Source: Muricea muricata
Lineage: Eukaryota > Cnidaria > Anthozoa > Malacalcyonacea > Plexauridae
Length of the DNA: 64,000 nucleotides
Direction: 5' to 3'
NCBI GenBank assembly: GCA_963855995.1
Contig: OY979718.1
Location: 36,595,059 to 36,659,058 of the forward strand
Part shown: piece after piece, positions 1-10,631 of the stretch
Layout: each line of letters opens with the position of its first letter
How positions within the stretch are numbered: position 1 is the first letter of the stretch
The notes under the pieces: model-generated
Told to the model about the DNA's origin: nothing
The model's database searches: none
The model's input: only the letters and a program-made list of their open reading frames with translations
Program-made: the position numbers and the translations under genes

Positions 1-2
1 AC

Positions 3-1091
3 ACAGGAACTGAGACAGATTATGATACAGCCAAAACAAAACTACAAGAATACTTCGAGCCACAACAAAACCTCCGATATGCCGTGTATAGATTTCGTCA
101 GGCAAAGCAAGAAACACACGAAACACTCGATCAGTTTCACACAAGGCTCCGATCGCAAGCTCAAACATGTAATTTTCACGATGTCGATTTTGAGATTGAA
201 CAGCAGATCATTACAGCAGGGACATCATCAAGAATTCGCAAACGTGCCTTGCGCGATCCTACATATGATTTAAAAGCTACACTCCTCGAGGGGCGAAGAG
301 CGGAACAAAGTGCCTATCAAGCCCGTGAAATAGAGTCGCAGCAACCGACCCAAGACGACCTTCACAAAATCAATTCAAAGCCATTAAAGCACACAACAAC
401 ATGTCGAAATTGTGGAGGAACTTACCCTCATGAAGGTTCATGCCCAGCGAAAGGCAAGCAGTGCCGCAAATGTGGTAAGTACAATCATTATGCTAAAGTT
501 TGTCGCGGACAGTCGAAATCAAAGTCGAAAGAAACAACATCAGGGGGGAAACACCATAAACAACCAATTAACCCAATAGACAACACCGGAAGTGATACAG
601 AAAGTTCTGATGACGAGTATGTCTACACGATTAAAGATCAGAAAATCCCGAAAGTCATTGTGAAAGTTTATCAACACTCTTTTAAAGCCACGGTTGATAC
701 GGGTGCTACCATAAACGTAATAGACAAAAACACTTACGAAAATATGGGTGGCCCACACCTTAAGGAAACATCCATTAAAGCATTCGCGTATAATGCTACA
801 AAGCCTGTGCAATTTATTGGCAAGTTTGAATCGCTAATTGAAACAAAGAAACGCATTGCAGTTGCCACGTTCTACGTTGCCAAGACAACGAACAGTGGTA
901 ATTTGATTTCTGCCACAACGGCACAGGAACTAGGGCTAATCAGCCTTCACCTTAATAAAGTCTCCACTAAAAACGACAATGTGGACAAAATTTTAAACAA
1001 ACATTCAAGTTTGTTTAATGGTCTGGGAAAGCTTAAGGGGGAAAAAGTAAAGTTCCGGAAGACCAGCCGACACCATGGGTGTCCCCCATAG
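3..1091 (+). pseudogene. gypsy gag C-terminus, zinc knuckles and aspartic protease
   Basis: The frame is open from the window edge, so this is the C-terminal part of a longer gag-pro protein. A capsid-like region comes first. Two zinc knuckles follow around 402-500, the second a clear CX2CX4HX4C (CRKCGKYNHYAKVC). An aspartic protease active site, DTGAT, is encoded at 696-710. Gag would package element RNA and the protease would process the polyprotein. After about 1055 the frame runs into sequence that belongs to RT read in another frame, and the usual linker plus the first RT residues (roughly 50 codons, judged from related gypsy proteins) are missing. So the end at 1091 is an artefact of a deletion with frameshift. 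Confidence 0.85.
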
Positions 1092-1603
1092 TTGCAGCGC
1101 CGAAGAAAGACGGGGGTGTCCGTATATGCATTGATATGAGACTTGCTAACGAGGCAATAGAACGCATAAGGCACCCAATACCCACGGTCGATGATATCAG
1201 TTTTGCATTGAATGGTGCAAAATTCTTTTTAAAACTTGATCTCTCGCAAGCATACCACCAACTCCAGCTCGATGAATCCAGTCGTTATATAACTACATTT
1301 AGCACGCATATTGGTCTTTTCCGTTACAAGCGCTTAAATTACGGCACGAATGCCGCAGCCGAAATTTTCCAATATGCTCTACAAACGCAACTACAAGGAC
1401 TGACAGGAGTTCAGAACATTGCGGACGATATTATAGTCTATGGCGCTACAAGAAGTGAACACGATGAGAACTTAGACAAATGTCTGAAACGCCTTTCAGA
1501 CAAAGGTCTACGACTCAATGCCAGCAAATGCAAATTCTTGAGTGAAACTCTAGAATTTTTTTGGCCAAATATTCTCAAAGGACGAATGCCAGCCAGACCC
1601 TAA
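1058..1603 (+). pseudogene. gypsy reverse transcriptase fragment
   Basis: RNA-dependent DNA polymerase domain of gypsy element 1. Visible landmarks are the WVSPIVAAPKKDGGVR entry strand, motif A LDLSQAYHQL with its catalytic Asp, motif B RLNYGTNAAAEIFQ, motif C IADDIIVYG with the catalytic Asp pair, and KGLRLNASKCKF. The N-terminal fingers are lost in the deletion near 1058. The frame ends prematurely because a T-run at about 1555-1562 carries one extra base. The next part of the domain continues in another frame. The first ATG at 1079 is not a genuine start; in life this would be part of a Pol polyprotein. Confidence 0.9.
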
Positions 1604-2405
1604 GCGCATCAAAGCACTGAGAAACGCATCAAAGCCAACGAATGTCTCCGAGGTGTGTAGCCTCTTAGGAATGGCAAATTATAGCTCAAAGTATATTCCA
1701 AACTTTGCCACAATCACGGCCCCTCTGCGTGATTTAACCAAGAAGAATACGACATTTGTTTCGAATAAGACACACGAAAACGCGTTCAAACAGCTTACTG
1801 AAGCTCTTTCTTCCTCGCCATGTATGGCTTATTTTACCAAATCCAAAGATACGTATGTCACCGTGGATGCCAGTCCTGTTGGCATTTCCGCCATCCTTTC
1901 CCAAAAGTCAAAAGGCCGTGAGGATGAAAAGATCATAGCTTATGCGAGTCGTGCTTTAACGGAAGTGGAAACACGCTACTCCCAAACAGAGAAAGAGGCC
2001 CTTGCCATCATCTGGGGAGTAGAACATTTCCACCTATATCTTTATGGACATGACTTTGTTCTTGTCACAGATCATAAGCCATTGGAAGTTATCTACGGCA
2101 ATAAAAATTCAAAAACCTCCGCCAGAATAGAGCGTTGGGTTCTCCGGCTTCAACCCTATACCTTCAAAGTACAATACAAACCTGGCACAAATAATCCAGC
2201 TGATTATTTGTCCCGCCACCCGACATCAACCAGCTCCAAACAGGAAGCGATGACAGAAGCTCATATTAATCTGATAGCACACAGTAGGGTTCCAAAAACA
2301 TTAACGCTAAAAGAGGTTGAAATTAAACTGCCACGAACGCAGATAAAACACTACGAGGAGTCAGAGCAGCCATTAAACTTAACAAATGGCATTACGAAAC
2401 CGTAA
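1604..2405 (+). pseudogene. gypsy RT thumb/connection and RNase H
   Basis: Continues Pol after the frameshift. First comes the SLLGMANYSSKYIPNFA connection typical of gypsy RT. Then an RNase H fold with VTVDASPVG (first Asp), SQTEKEALAIIWG (Glu), VTDHKPLEVIYG (Asp) and the closing NPADYLSRHP. RNase H would remove the RNA strand of the RNA:DNA hybrid during reverse transcription. A one-base frame change near 2390-2400 ends this frame at a stop, and the integrase continues in a third register. All four catalytic positions appear to be present, so inactivation is by frameshift rather than by active-site loss. Confidence 0.88.
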
Positions 2406-3403
2406 AACCATTCAAGGCTGTAAAGGACGAGCTGACCGTCACGAGCAAAGGTGTAGTTCTTCGTGGCACGAGAATAGTGCTTCCACAATCGCTTCAACAA
2501 CGAGCAATCGACATTGCTCACGCCACTCATCTAGGATTGAGCAAAACCAAAGCCCTTATCCGTGAAAAGGTCTGGTTTCCCAAAATGGATGAAATGATAA
2601 AGACCACAATTGATCAATGCATACCATGTCAAGCAGTAGGTAAATCCAACCCTCCTCTACCGATTGAAAGCACCGAAATGCCAAATGGTCCCTGGGAAAA
2701 ACTGCATATGGATTTCTACGGTCCTCTTCCATCCAATGAATACTTACTCGTTGTGATTGACCGGTATTCGAGATTCCCAGAGGTCGAAATCGTAAAATCA
2801 ACAAAAGCAAGCATCGTCATACCCAAACTGGATCGTATATTTTCAGTGCATGGCATTCCTGACGTGATTAAAACGGATAATGGACCTCCATTTAACGGGG
2901 AGGAATACCGAAACTATGCAAAGACGTTGGGGATAAAGCTCGAATTCTCCACACCTCTATGGCCCAAAGGCAATGCCGAGGCTGAACGTTTTATGCAGCC
3001 ACTAAGCAAAGCACTTAAAACGGCCAAGATCGAGCAACGACCATGGAGACAGGAGCTTAGTCGGTTTCTTCTCCAATACCGCACCGCACCGCATTGTTCC
3101 ACCCGAGTCCCACCAGTGGAATTATTATTTAGTCGGACAGTGAAAGGACAATTACCAGTATTACAGAAGAAAAGCAACGTGAACCGACACAAGGAAGCTC
3201 GTAGAAATGAAAGACAGAGACAGGAATATAACGAAAAGTACGATTGTCGTGCACATCGCAGTAGGAAAGACGATATAAAGATCACGTGCTCGTGCGACAA
3301 AATAAGAAAAACAAACTGTCTTCAACATACGACCCAACACCATATGTCGTTACAAAGCGGCAAAACTCTCGTGTTACAGCTCGAAGCAAAAACGGACATG
3401 TGA
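2399..3403 (+). pseudogene. gypsy integrase
   Basis: Integrase of gypsy element 1. The H2C2 zinc-binding region (AHATHLGLSKTK ... CIPCQ) lies at about 2515-2630. The catalytic core has LHMDFYGPLP, KTDNGPPFNG and GNAEAERF, giving the expected D, D and E residues. It would insert element cDNA into the host genome. Near 3250-3300 the true coding frame shifts, so residues after about 3290 in this frame are not native. The C-terminal domain is listed as the next feature. Confidence 0.88.
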
Positions 3404-3612
3404 TAACGAGAAATGTATCGTTCTTCAAACGAATATCGAAGCAAACATGCATCGAAACGGACGATGATGACGACGAACGGCATCCGGTAACTCAAGATAG
3501 AACAAACAGAAACAGTAATAACACGGAGCAAGATGAAGAGCCTAGATCTGTACGCAGGTCACAAAGAGTTAGGTCAAAACCGGACAGATTCGGACAGTCG
3601 GTATATGATTGA
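3286..3612 (+). pseudogene. gypsy integrase C-terminal domain and acidic tail
   Basis: This frame carries the end of Pol: a lysine-rich stretch (VRQNKKNKLSSTYDP), a beta-rich YVVTKRQNSRVTARS segment, then NVSFFKRI, a run of five aspartates and a basic RRSQRVRSKPDRF end. This matches the usual tail of cnidarian-type gypsy Pol proteins. The stop at 3610-3612 is probably the native Pol stop, because the polypurine tract and LTR follow within 60 bases. Confidence 0.8.
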
Positions 3613-3651
3613 CATTTAATTAATATTATAAACTATTTGTTTTGTTTTGTT

Positions 3652-3670
3652 AAAAAAAAAAAGGGGGTGA
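3652..3670 (+). promoter_or_regulatory. Polypurine tract of gypsy element 1
   Basis: A-run followed by GGGGG and TGA directly before the LTR. This is the position and composition of the plus-strand primer used in reverse transcription. Confidence 0.75.
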
Positions 3671-3882
3671 TGTAGTAAACGAATGACGTAATGTCTAGAA
3701 CATTACCTTATATGGATATAGCATGCACGAAGTTGACATAAATAGGGTGTGAAAATATAGGACGACTAGCGAGGACGGCAAACAAACACTGTTAATTGAA
3801 AGCTACTATTGCATTATACAAAAGAGTATTCCTTTCAGAAATATATATTATATAAAAGCATACAGTTATTACAAAGGCTACA
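3671..3882 (+). repeat. 3' LTR of gypsy element 1 (212 bp)
   Basis: Starts TGTAG and ends CTACA, giving a 5-bp terminal inverted repeat with the canonical TG...CA. It contains a TATA-like TATAAAAG at 3851. The 5' LTR is outside the window, so LTR divergence and the target duplication cannot be checked here. Confidence 0.75.
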
Positions 3883-4040
3883 ACGAAATTTGGATGAAAA
3901 CACTACGTCAGATCAATTTGAAAGGTTATGAGTTCCTAATAGATACATGGTTGGGAAAAGTAAGCTGGCGGAGAAATGTTTTGTCAAGGTTACTACGAAA
4001 TTTGGATGAAAACACTACGTCAGATCAATTTAGAAGATTA
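3874..4040 (+). repeat. Direct duplication flanking the LTR end
   Basis: A ~45-bp sequence beginning ACGAAATTTGGATGAAAACA is present at about 3883-3925 and again at about 3995-4042, 112 bp apart, with few differences. The match extends a few bases into the LTR end in weakened form. Confidence 0.7.
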
Positions 4041-4042
4041 TG

Positions 4043-5389
4043 AGATAGGGTAAAGGTGGCTTAACGTTAACCTTCTGTTTTTGCGTTGTTAAATTTGAAT
4101 AAGTCTGTATTGAATTTTTCATGTATTTTGAAATACTTTCTTTCAAACTATGGCTGTTTTGATGACCATTGCTCCGTCTCTGTGACAACTCTTGTACATG
4201 AAATTTACTCAAAAACGATCTAATTTGATGCATAAGTAAAAAAAAGCACGGTGACCCCCAAGTTTTTTCTTTACATTATGTTACAAACACGATATACTAA
4301 CATTGTGCAATACAAAATTTTAAAAGATCGGTAATGCCAATTCTTGGAAAATTCTGTTTTCTTGAAAAATTTTTTTTTCACGTCGCAATTTTTTTTAAAA
4401 TTTTGTACAATACAAGATTATAAAACCAGCGTTCAGTTTGCATTTATTACACGCGAAATTGCATCATCATTTAACATAACATGCAATATTTGATGTTTCA
4501 CGTATCTATTTGTTGTAAACGTTTTATGTAAGGATATTTGTAATAACATAAAATTTGCCGCATGCGGTCTTTGTATGTGAGCATTACTACATCGAGCCCC
4601 CTTAGATGAACTTTAATTACGAAATAAGCGAAATTTAAGGAGTTCTTTTCCATCAATAAAAAAATTTTGAAAAACAGAATCCTCCACAAATTTTGTCAAT
4701 TATTTCCCTAAGCGAAAGCAAAGCTTGTAAATTGTTACTATCCAGCGAAAGTCTGACATTACTTTTGTTTTCCTGCAAATTCTCGCGTGAAAATCTTGAA
4801 ACGTGCGATTTCTGCAGTGAGTCAAAGAAGCAAGTCTAAGACCAAAATTGTGACTTGCATAATTTAAGGTGGTCATACACAAAAACATTTTTGGCATAGT
4901 TTATGTTAAGTAATAAATAATTATAGTATCATGACAAGGTCCGCTTCTACACTAGCAAAATACTTTTACTTGGCAAACTGTTTTCATGGCTACGAGGATT
5001 TACATGTCATTTGAAACGAATCATCAGATTTTTCAACTATATATGTCAACTAACGAAAAAAATTGCAGTATTTGGGCTAACTTGAAGGGAAGTGTAACGA
5101 TTCTGGTTCATGTCGTATAGAAGAGTCTACATTAAAAGTCCAGAACACTTCGTTGTGAAATTTTTAAGATTTTTTGGGAAAATACGTTCAAAAAAATGCA
5201 AAACAATATAATAGAACAACTGAACTAGGAAACATAAATCACATTTGTGTACGACTACCTTAAGAACATTGTGATGTTGATGGATGTTGGACACCCAAAC
5301 TAAGAAAATTAAGTCCTTGTGCAAATTTTATCTGTTGTCACAACTGATAGATAAATCTACTTGAGTAGCTATGACAACAAGTAGTTTAA
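4043..5389. other. AT-rich stretch, no gene recognised
   Basis: Short stop-bounded frames only, none resembling a known family. No clear terminal repeats or tandem arrays seen. Confidence 0.5.
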
Positions 5390-7560
5390 AATACCACATT
5401 GTAACAAATACACCAGAAAAAATTCTGATTCTGTTGCTATTCACATAGGTATGAGCCATCATGGTACAGTACTTGTAATTAGAAAAAGTTCTGTCGTAAA
5501 AAGAAGGAACATTCTATTGAAATCAGAAACACAAAAAAATTTAATGAGAAAAAAATTATTGCGAACTGATGCAAGAGCATTGGAATTATATGTACATTTG
5601 CGCTTAATATCCATATCCTATGTGAGAAATTTAGAAAAGTATATTTTTAGAGGTGCTAGATAAGCATGCTCCACTTCAGCATAAAAAAAACTACGAAAAA
5701 ATGTTTGTGGATTATAAGTAGTATCAAGGGAAGGGACAAGTTAAAAAGAAAAGCCATTTTCACCAATCTTGAACAAGATTATAAAACAAGAAGAAAATTA
5801 AATTAAATCTAAAATTAAGGAAAGCTGAAAGAAATTACTATTCCGCGCAAATAACTGGTCATAATATAGCCCAGAAAAACATCAACCTATTAAGTAGGCA
5901 AAACAAACCAACAGTAGTGAATTAATTAAACCTAAATCGAAACCATTTAACAACTCCCAAAAATATTGCTGAAGGGTTTAATGATAATATTTCAAACATT
6001 GGCCCCGAATTATCTATAAAATCGACTTTTCAAACATCGATTTCAAAATTTGTGCCATTAATGCATGCTAAATCGGAGTTTGCTGCATTCAAACCTGTTG
6101 TTGTCAGCCATGACTATTGTCTACTACTTGAACTTCAAGCAACAAAGCCACTGGTATTGACAAGATTTCGTGCAAGGTTATCGAAGGGAAATATTCCAGG
6201 CAACTTTAGACCAATTTCAGTTTTGCATGCTATCAGCAAAATTATGGAAAGAATCATATAATGGCTATTAGTATTTTTACACAAGTGAACATAAGAAATC
6301 CGACGTTGTGATTGGTCCAATATGACGTGACATTCATTTATAATCACCTACAGGTGAATATAACAGTAAAAACAAGTTTACAAAATGGCGACTAGCCGCC
6401 GTTTTGTACAAATTACGGACAAAGAAATAAACCTGTGAATTAAAATTAAAATAACTTGTGTAAAAATACTAAAACAATTATTCGCCTCAGGCTCGGTGAT
6501 TTTCAGGAAATATTCACCTCGATTTCGTCTCGGTGAATATTCCCCGATAATCACCTCGCCTTTGGCGAATGATTGTTAAATATTACAGTCATTTAAGAAT
6601 ATCGGAGCTTCTCAGCAATTTTCGATATTTTCGTTTTCCAAAGTTTCACTCCACAGGCTCTGCATTATTCGACTGTGCCAATGATTGAAACTTAAATTTG
6701 GACAGAAAAATGTTTAACTTACTGGTCTTAATTGATTTGAAAAGCATTTGATACTGTTGTTCATCAAATGCTATTGAGAAAATTAGAGCTTGGAACTAAA
6801 GCATTTCAAATACAAAACTCATGCCTGGTGTAATGTGAGGTGATGCTCTGCTTTAGGGCTATCATATCTTTGCTTCACCTCGATGTCAACAATACCACGT
6901 TGGTTGCTAACGCCACAAATCTGGCAGCTTCAGGAGATTCTATATTCAAACCGTTCAAGCTGCAGTAAATTCTGACTTGGAAAATCTTAGAAAATAGTTA
7001 ATTGTCAATAACTGATGCTAAATATAGCCAAAACTGAATCCAAGTTAATTAGCTCAAATTCGAAGAAGAAAGATCTCTGATCCTCAACCAAATTGACAAT
7101 AAACACATTAAACAAGTATGAGACTGCAAACCATTTTGAGTAACTTTTGGCCACCATTTTTCGATAAAAATTATATATAATGATCCCCACAGAAAACAGA
7201 GCTTATCGGAATGGAAATTGTTATTGGAAAGAGAATTATTTGCAAAAGGAGGCGATAAAATTGATAAAAAATAATAATAATCGAGAAAAATAATAATCTT
7301 GGCTATTCAAATCTTATGCTGAAAAACAAGCACTTATTTCTATATAATTATAATGCCTTTACTTCGATTATTGATGTAACGTGTGAGCTGTATTTGACGA
7401 CTTCAAAAACTAGAAAATAGAGCTGCTTGAATTACATTGGATGTACGTAATGACCTAAATCATACCATTGATTTGCGGACATTTGATTGGGAACGCCTGC
7501 CGGTCAACGGAAAGGAAAAAGGCTAAAGCAAAAACGATGTTAAATAACTTTACAAAATGG
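5390..7560 (+). pseudogene. LINE relic 1 (CR1/L2-like), end of endonuclease to RT C-terminus
   Basis: Heavily decayed non-LTR retrotransposon ORF2. In order I can see a GMSHHGTVLVIRK remnant of the endonuclease GxSDHxLV end (about 5450), VLDKHAPLQ linker (about 5660), a SNIGPELSIKS segment (about 6000), NFRPISVL and SKIMERII at the start of RT (about 6205-6260), LIDLKKAFDTV-type motif A (about 6730), AKTESKLI (about 7025) and the NRAARITLD C-terminal block (about 7420). Frames change many times and stops are common. The RT catalytic Asp-Asp motif is not recognisable. It is interrupted at about 6265-6590 by a palindromic element. No 3' tail repeat is evident. Confidence 0.8.
6265..6590. mobile_element. 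MITE-like inverted repeat with palindrome, inside LINE relic 1
   Basis: TTAGTATTTTTACACAAGT near 6268 is repeated inverted near 6450-6470. A ~95-bp near-perfect palindrome follows at about 6477-6575 (ATTATTCGCC ... GGCGAAT, with GGTGAATATT arms inside). LINE coding similarity stops just before and resumes just after this block, which marks it as an insertion. Exact ends and target duplication are unresolved. Confidence 0.65.
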
Positions 7561-7679
7561 GTCCTATATAAATCATTCACTGATTTATTTTCATATAAAA
7601 GTAAGAAAATTGAGTACATGTACTGTTAGTGAACAGCCAAAATATAATTAATAACATTGAACATTCTAATGATTTTTAG

Positions 7680-8152
7680 TCGCCACGTGGTTGGATGAAG
7701 CATTTTATCTCGCAAGTAAAGATATAGTGGGATCATTTCTGAGCAGGAAGGACACTCTATTATGTCACGTTTGGGAGAGTCAAGCCATTGGGTATTGGAT
7801 AAAATCTATTTCAAACATAACGACATTTGCAGATAACAAAAGACTTTTACATACACGATCAGGGTTTAATTCTGAAAAAGATATTTCTCTCAGAACCGAG
7901 ATATGTGATTCATTTCTTGGTATTCATCAAAGCTATCCAGAGAAAATGAGAGCTTTTTGGCGCGTTTATGAAAAAGAAAACAAGAATATCACGAATTATG
8001 CACCGCCCGTTACCTATGATTGTAAATATCCACTTGCGATGGATTACAAGACCTGGAATGGGCATTCACTTTGGTTTTCTGAACCAAAACCATGTAAAGA
8101 TAATCCAATATGGGATCGTAATGGAGAATACAAAGGACGAAGGGGTTATTAA
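7680..8152 (+). pseudogene. Terminal exon of a glycosyltransferase-like protein (possible GT31), probably a fragment
   Basis: A continuous frame follows a good splice acceptor (TTTTTAG ending at 7679) and ends at a TAA at 8150. The translated piece is about 157 residues, has hydrophilic, folded-protein composition, and includes KDTLLCHVWESQAIGYW and FADNKRLLHT. This resembles the region of GT31-type galactosyltransferases and relatives where an acidic ED/ES pair and a conserved His lie. The family assignment is from memory of such proteins and is tentative. No upstream exon is recognisable in the preceding 7 kb, which is transposon-derived, so it may be a gene fragment or the last exon of a gene with a very distant upstream part. 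It is the only candidate host-gene piece in the window. Confidence 0.4.
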
Positions 8153-8940
8153 GGGGCTATTTTATATCATTTTATATCAGTTATCTTTTTAACTATCAAA
8201 TTTTATTAAAATTTGCTCAGAAGAAGCATGGATTGAACGGTCTTAAAGCAGGGTGTGCAGAATAATAAGTGAATGTCATGTACGTTGGACCTCTTTCCCA
8301 TGGTATTTCGTGTTTTCGAGCGTGTTTTTCGAGGTTTTCCACGGCAATTCCTCGCAAAACTAGTTTCATGGATTTTTCATTTGCCTTTCGAACAAGGTAT
8401 TCCTTGTCTGCTTAAAGCAAGTAATAAGACCACAGAAACAATTTTAGCGAAAGAGGTCAAATTCAGATTCTCCAAAAAGGCACATAATTTGGTGCCACAT
8501 GGGTAGTTTGAGACTGGCTAATGTTCACTTAGTGTTCCACAGACAAATTAATTTTCCTTGTTGAAAATTATTTTATACTAATTAACAGAATTACACAAAA
8601 TGTTAATAAAGAATATGCATGGCTTTTCTTGAACGAAGTTAAATGGATCTGATTGGAATTAAATGCATTCACCACATTTTATGACTTCATGCATGAGACA
8701 GTGATTGGTACTTTCTTTTGAGCTGTCTTAAGACCGAATTTACTACACGCTGCCTTAAACACACTTTTATTACAGAAGATAAACAAATCACAAAAAATAA
8801 TAAAAAAATGAAGTGGATGTTCAGCCGGCTTCCAGGTATGAAATCCAGGTAGCCACTTTGAATAAAATAAGTGTTAGCCACTACAGCTGAATGAAACTGA
8901 TAATAATATAGCCGTGCGAATATCCTTGCGTAACAATACC
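8153..8940. other. AT-rich stretch, no gene recognised
   Basis: Follows the glycosyltransferase-like exon and could include its 3' UTR. Short frames here show no family resemblance. Confidence 0.4.
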
Positions 8941-10370
8941 TTTAGACTGAGGAAATGTTGGTGCTAAAACAAGAAATCGTAGTAACAGTAATAATTTCTC
9001 GCGCAAATTTTACCACGACACACAATGATAATAATAGAATGTTTGTTCCAAGTTTTATCTTATCGAATGTTATGTTGCTGCCGTTAAAAGTTGATGAAAT
9101 ACGCTTAGTTGGAAATAAAATCGCACCTGAAATTGCAGCTGTTTTCACACAAACATGGCTAAGACAAGCTATTCCAGATTACGCAGTGAATACCCTAGGG
9201 TACGTAAGGATAGACTCGTGAGAACTAATGGTGGGGTCTGTGCAAGTTTTCACGTTCAAAATCAAAAAAAAGTTGACACTCTTTCGAATATAATCAGTCC
9301 AGCCTTTGAAGTCCTTTGGTTAAAATTACGATCGAGGAAACTACCATGGGGGATATGATCAATTATTCTTGGTGCGATATAACACCCTTCAGGTTCGCAT
9401 GGTTTAGCTATGATTGATTACCTCACTATGTCATTAACTAAAGTCGAACCAGTGTACTCAAATTGTTGAGTTGTTTTGATGGGTGACCTAAATAAACTAA
9501 AGTCCTGTAGCTATATCTCGCTCGCTTAATTAAAGGAGAAAGGACACTTGATCTGATCTTGACCAACATTCCTCAATTGTACGATATACCAGAGAAATTA
9601 GCACCCTTTTAGTTATCTCACCATTTTACGTTAACACTTTTTCCAAAAGTCAGAAATTTCAACAAAAACAAACCGAGAGTGGTTAAATTACGAGACTCGA
9701 GACCAAGTAATAGAATGGCACTTGAAAGAGTCCTCTCGACAATGATTGGTCATGTTTGGAACTTATCAACTCTTGTGAGAGAAAACTAGCCTTTTTTTAA
9801 CAAAATCTTATCCGATTCTCTTAATTTTATCATGCCAGTTAAAACTAGAACTGTTCATAATAATGATGCCCCCTGGATGTCCGATAAACGTTTCATTAAA
9901 AACGACAACGGGCTTTACAATTTAGGAATAGCAGTGAAATATATCAAATATTATCGCGATGTAGTAAACGTGGAACGGAAGAAATATGAGGCTGCCTACT
10001 ATGATAGCACGATAAAGAGCGTGACACATCTTAAGATTAGGAACTGGTAGAGTGCATTGACAAAGATGAGCCGAATGGATACAATCACCAGAACTGATCC
10101 TTCTTTCAATTTACATTTGATGATCTCCACAATTTAAATGATCTTCAGATTGCTAGTGAAATTAATGATAATTATCTGGAACCACTACAAGCGTTTCAAT
10201 CACTGCAGCTATGGACCTCAGTAATTATAAAATCGAAGTTTGGAGATGGCTAAGCTCACTTAATCCTTGGAAATCTAGTGGGCCTGATGATTTTCCGTCT
10301 TAGGTTCTCAAAGAATATTATCTAATTCTTTCTTTACCAGTGATGAAGATCCTAAATAGTTTTTACGTCG
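8940..10370 (+). pseudogene. LINE relic 2 (CR1/L2-like), endonuclease to start of RT
   Basis: Decayed ORF2 with an apurinic-type endonuclease followed by the linker. KVDEIRLVGNKIAPEIAAV and TWLRQAIPDYAVNTLGY (about 9085-9200) match the TETWL...IPD...GY block. RKDRLVRTNGGVCASF (about 9205-9250) matches the DR..GGGV block. A GDLNK remnant of the GDFN motif lies near 9485, a SDHFT-like remnant near 9620, PVKTRTVHNNDAPWMS (about 9835) matches the linker, and SGPDDFPS-like sequence near 10280 marks the RT start. RT itself is absent. Many stops and frameshifts. It ends before the THAP element. Confidence 0.8.
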
Positions 10371-10631
10371 ACAGACAATAAGGTTGTTACCTAAATTGAG
10401 CACATTTCTTGTAACGTGATCTTTTAGGGTTAGGCCTGATCACAATTAATCACGACTAATTCAAAAAATGTGTTACTGTTAAGCTCAAATTACAGTCACG
10501 TGGGTGCATGGTATTGTCGAGTCGTCTACATTTACAAAATGTAAATTTTTTTTGGAGCTCGGAAAAACGCTTATATCTCGTTTCGTTTGGTTTTTGGTTT
10601 CTTTTTACAAGTCTAAAATGTAAACGCAACA
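10371..10631. other. Spacer between LINE relic 2 and the THAP element
   Basis: No gene seen. It may include 5' sequence of the P-like element, but no terminal inverted repeat was recognised. Confidence 0.4.

Larger units (their letters stand above)
1..3882 (+). mobile_element. Ty3/gypsy LTR retrotransposon 1, 5' end outside window
   Basis: Order of parts on the plus strand is gag with zinc knuckles, aspartic protease, reverse transcriptase, RNase H, integrase, polypurine tract and 3' LTR, the Ty3/gypsy order. The window opens inside gag, so the 5' LTR and primer site are not visible. Coding sequence passes through at least four frame changes (near 1058, 1555-1562, 2390-2400 and 3250-3300) and one internal deletion, so this copy is dead. 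The 212-bp 3' LTR at the end is intact in outline. Confidence 0.93.
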
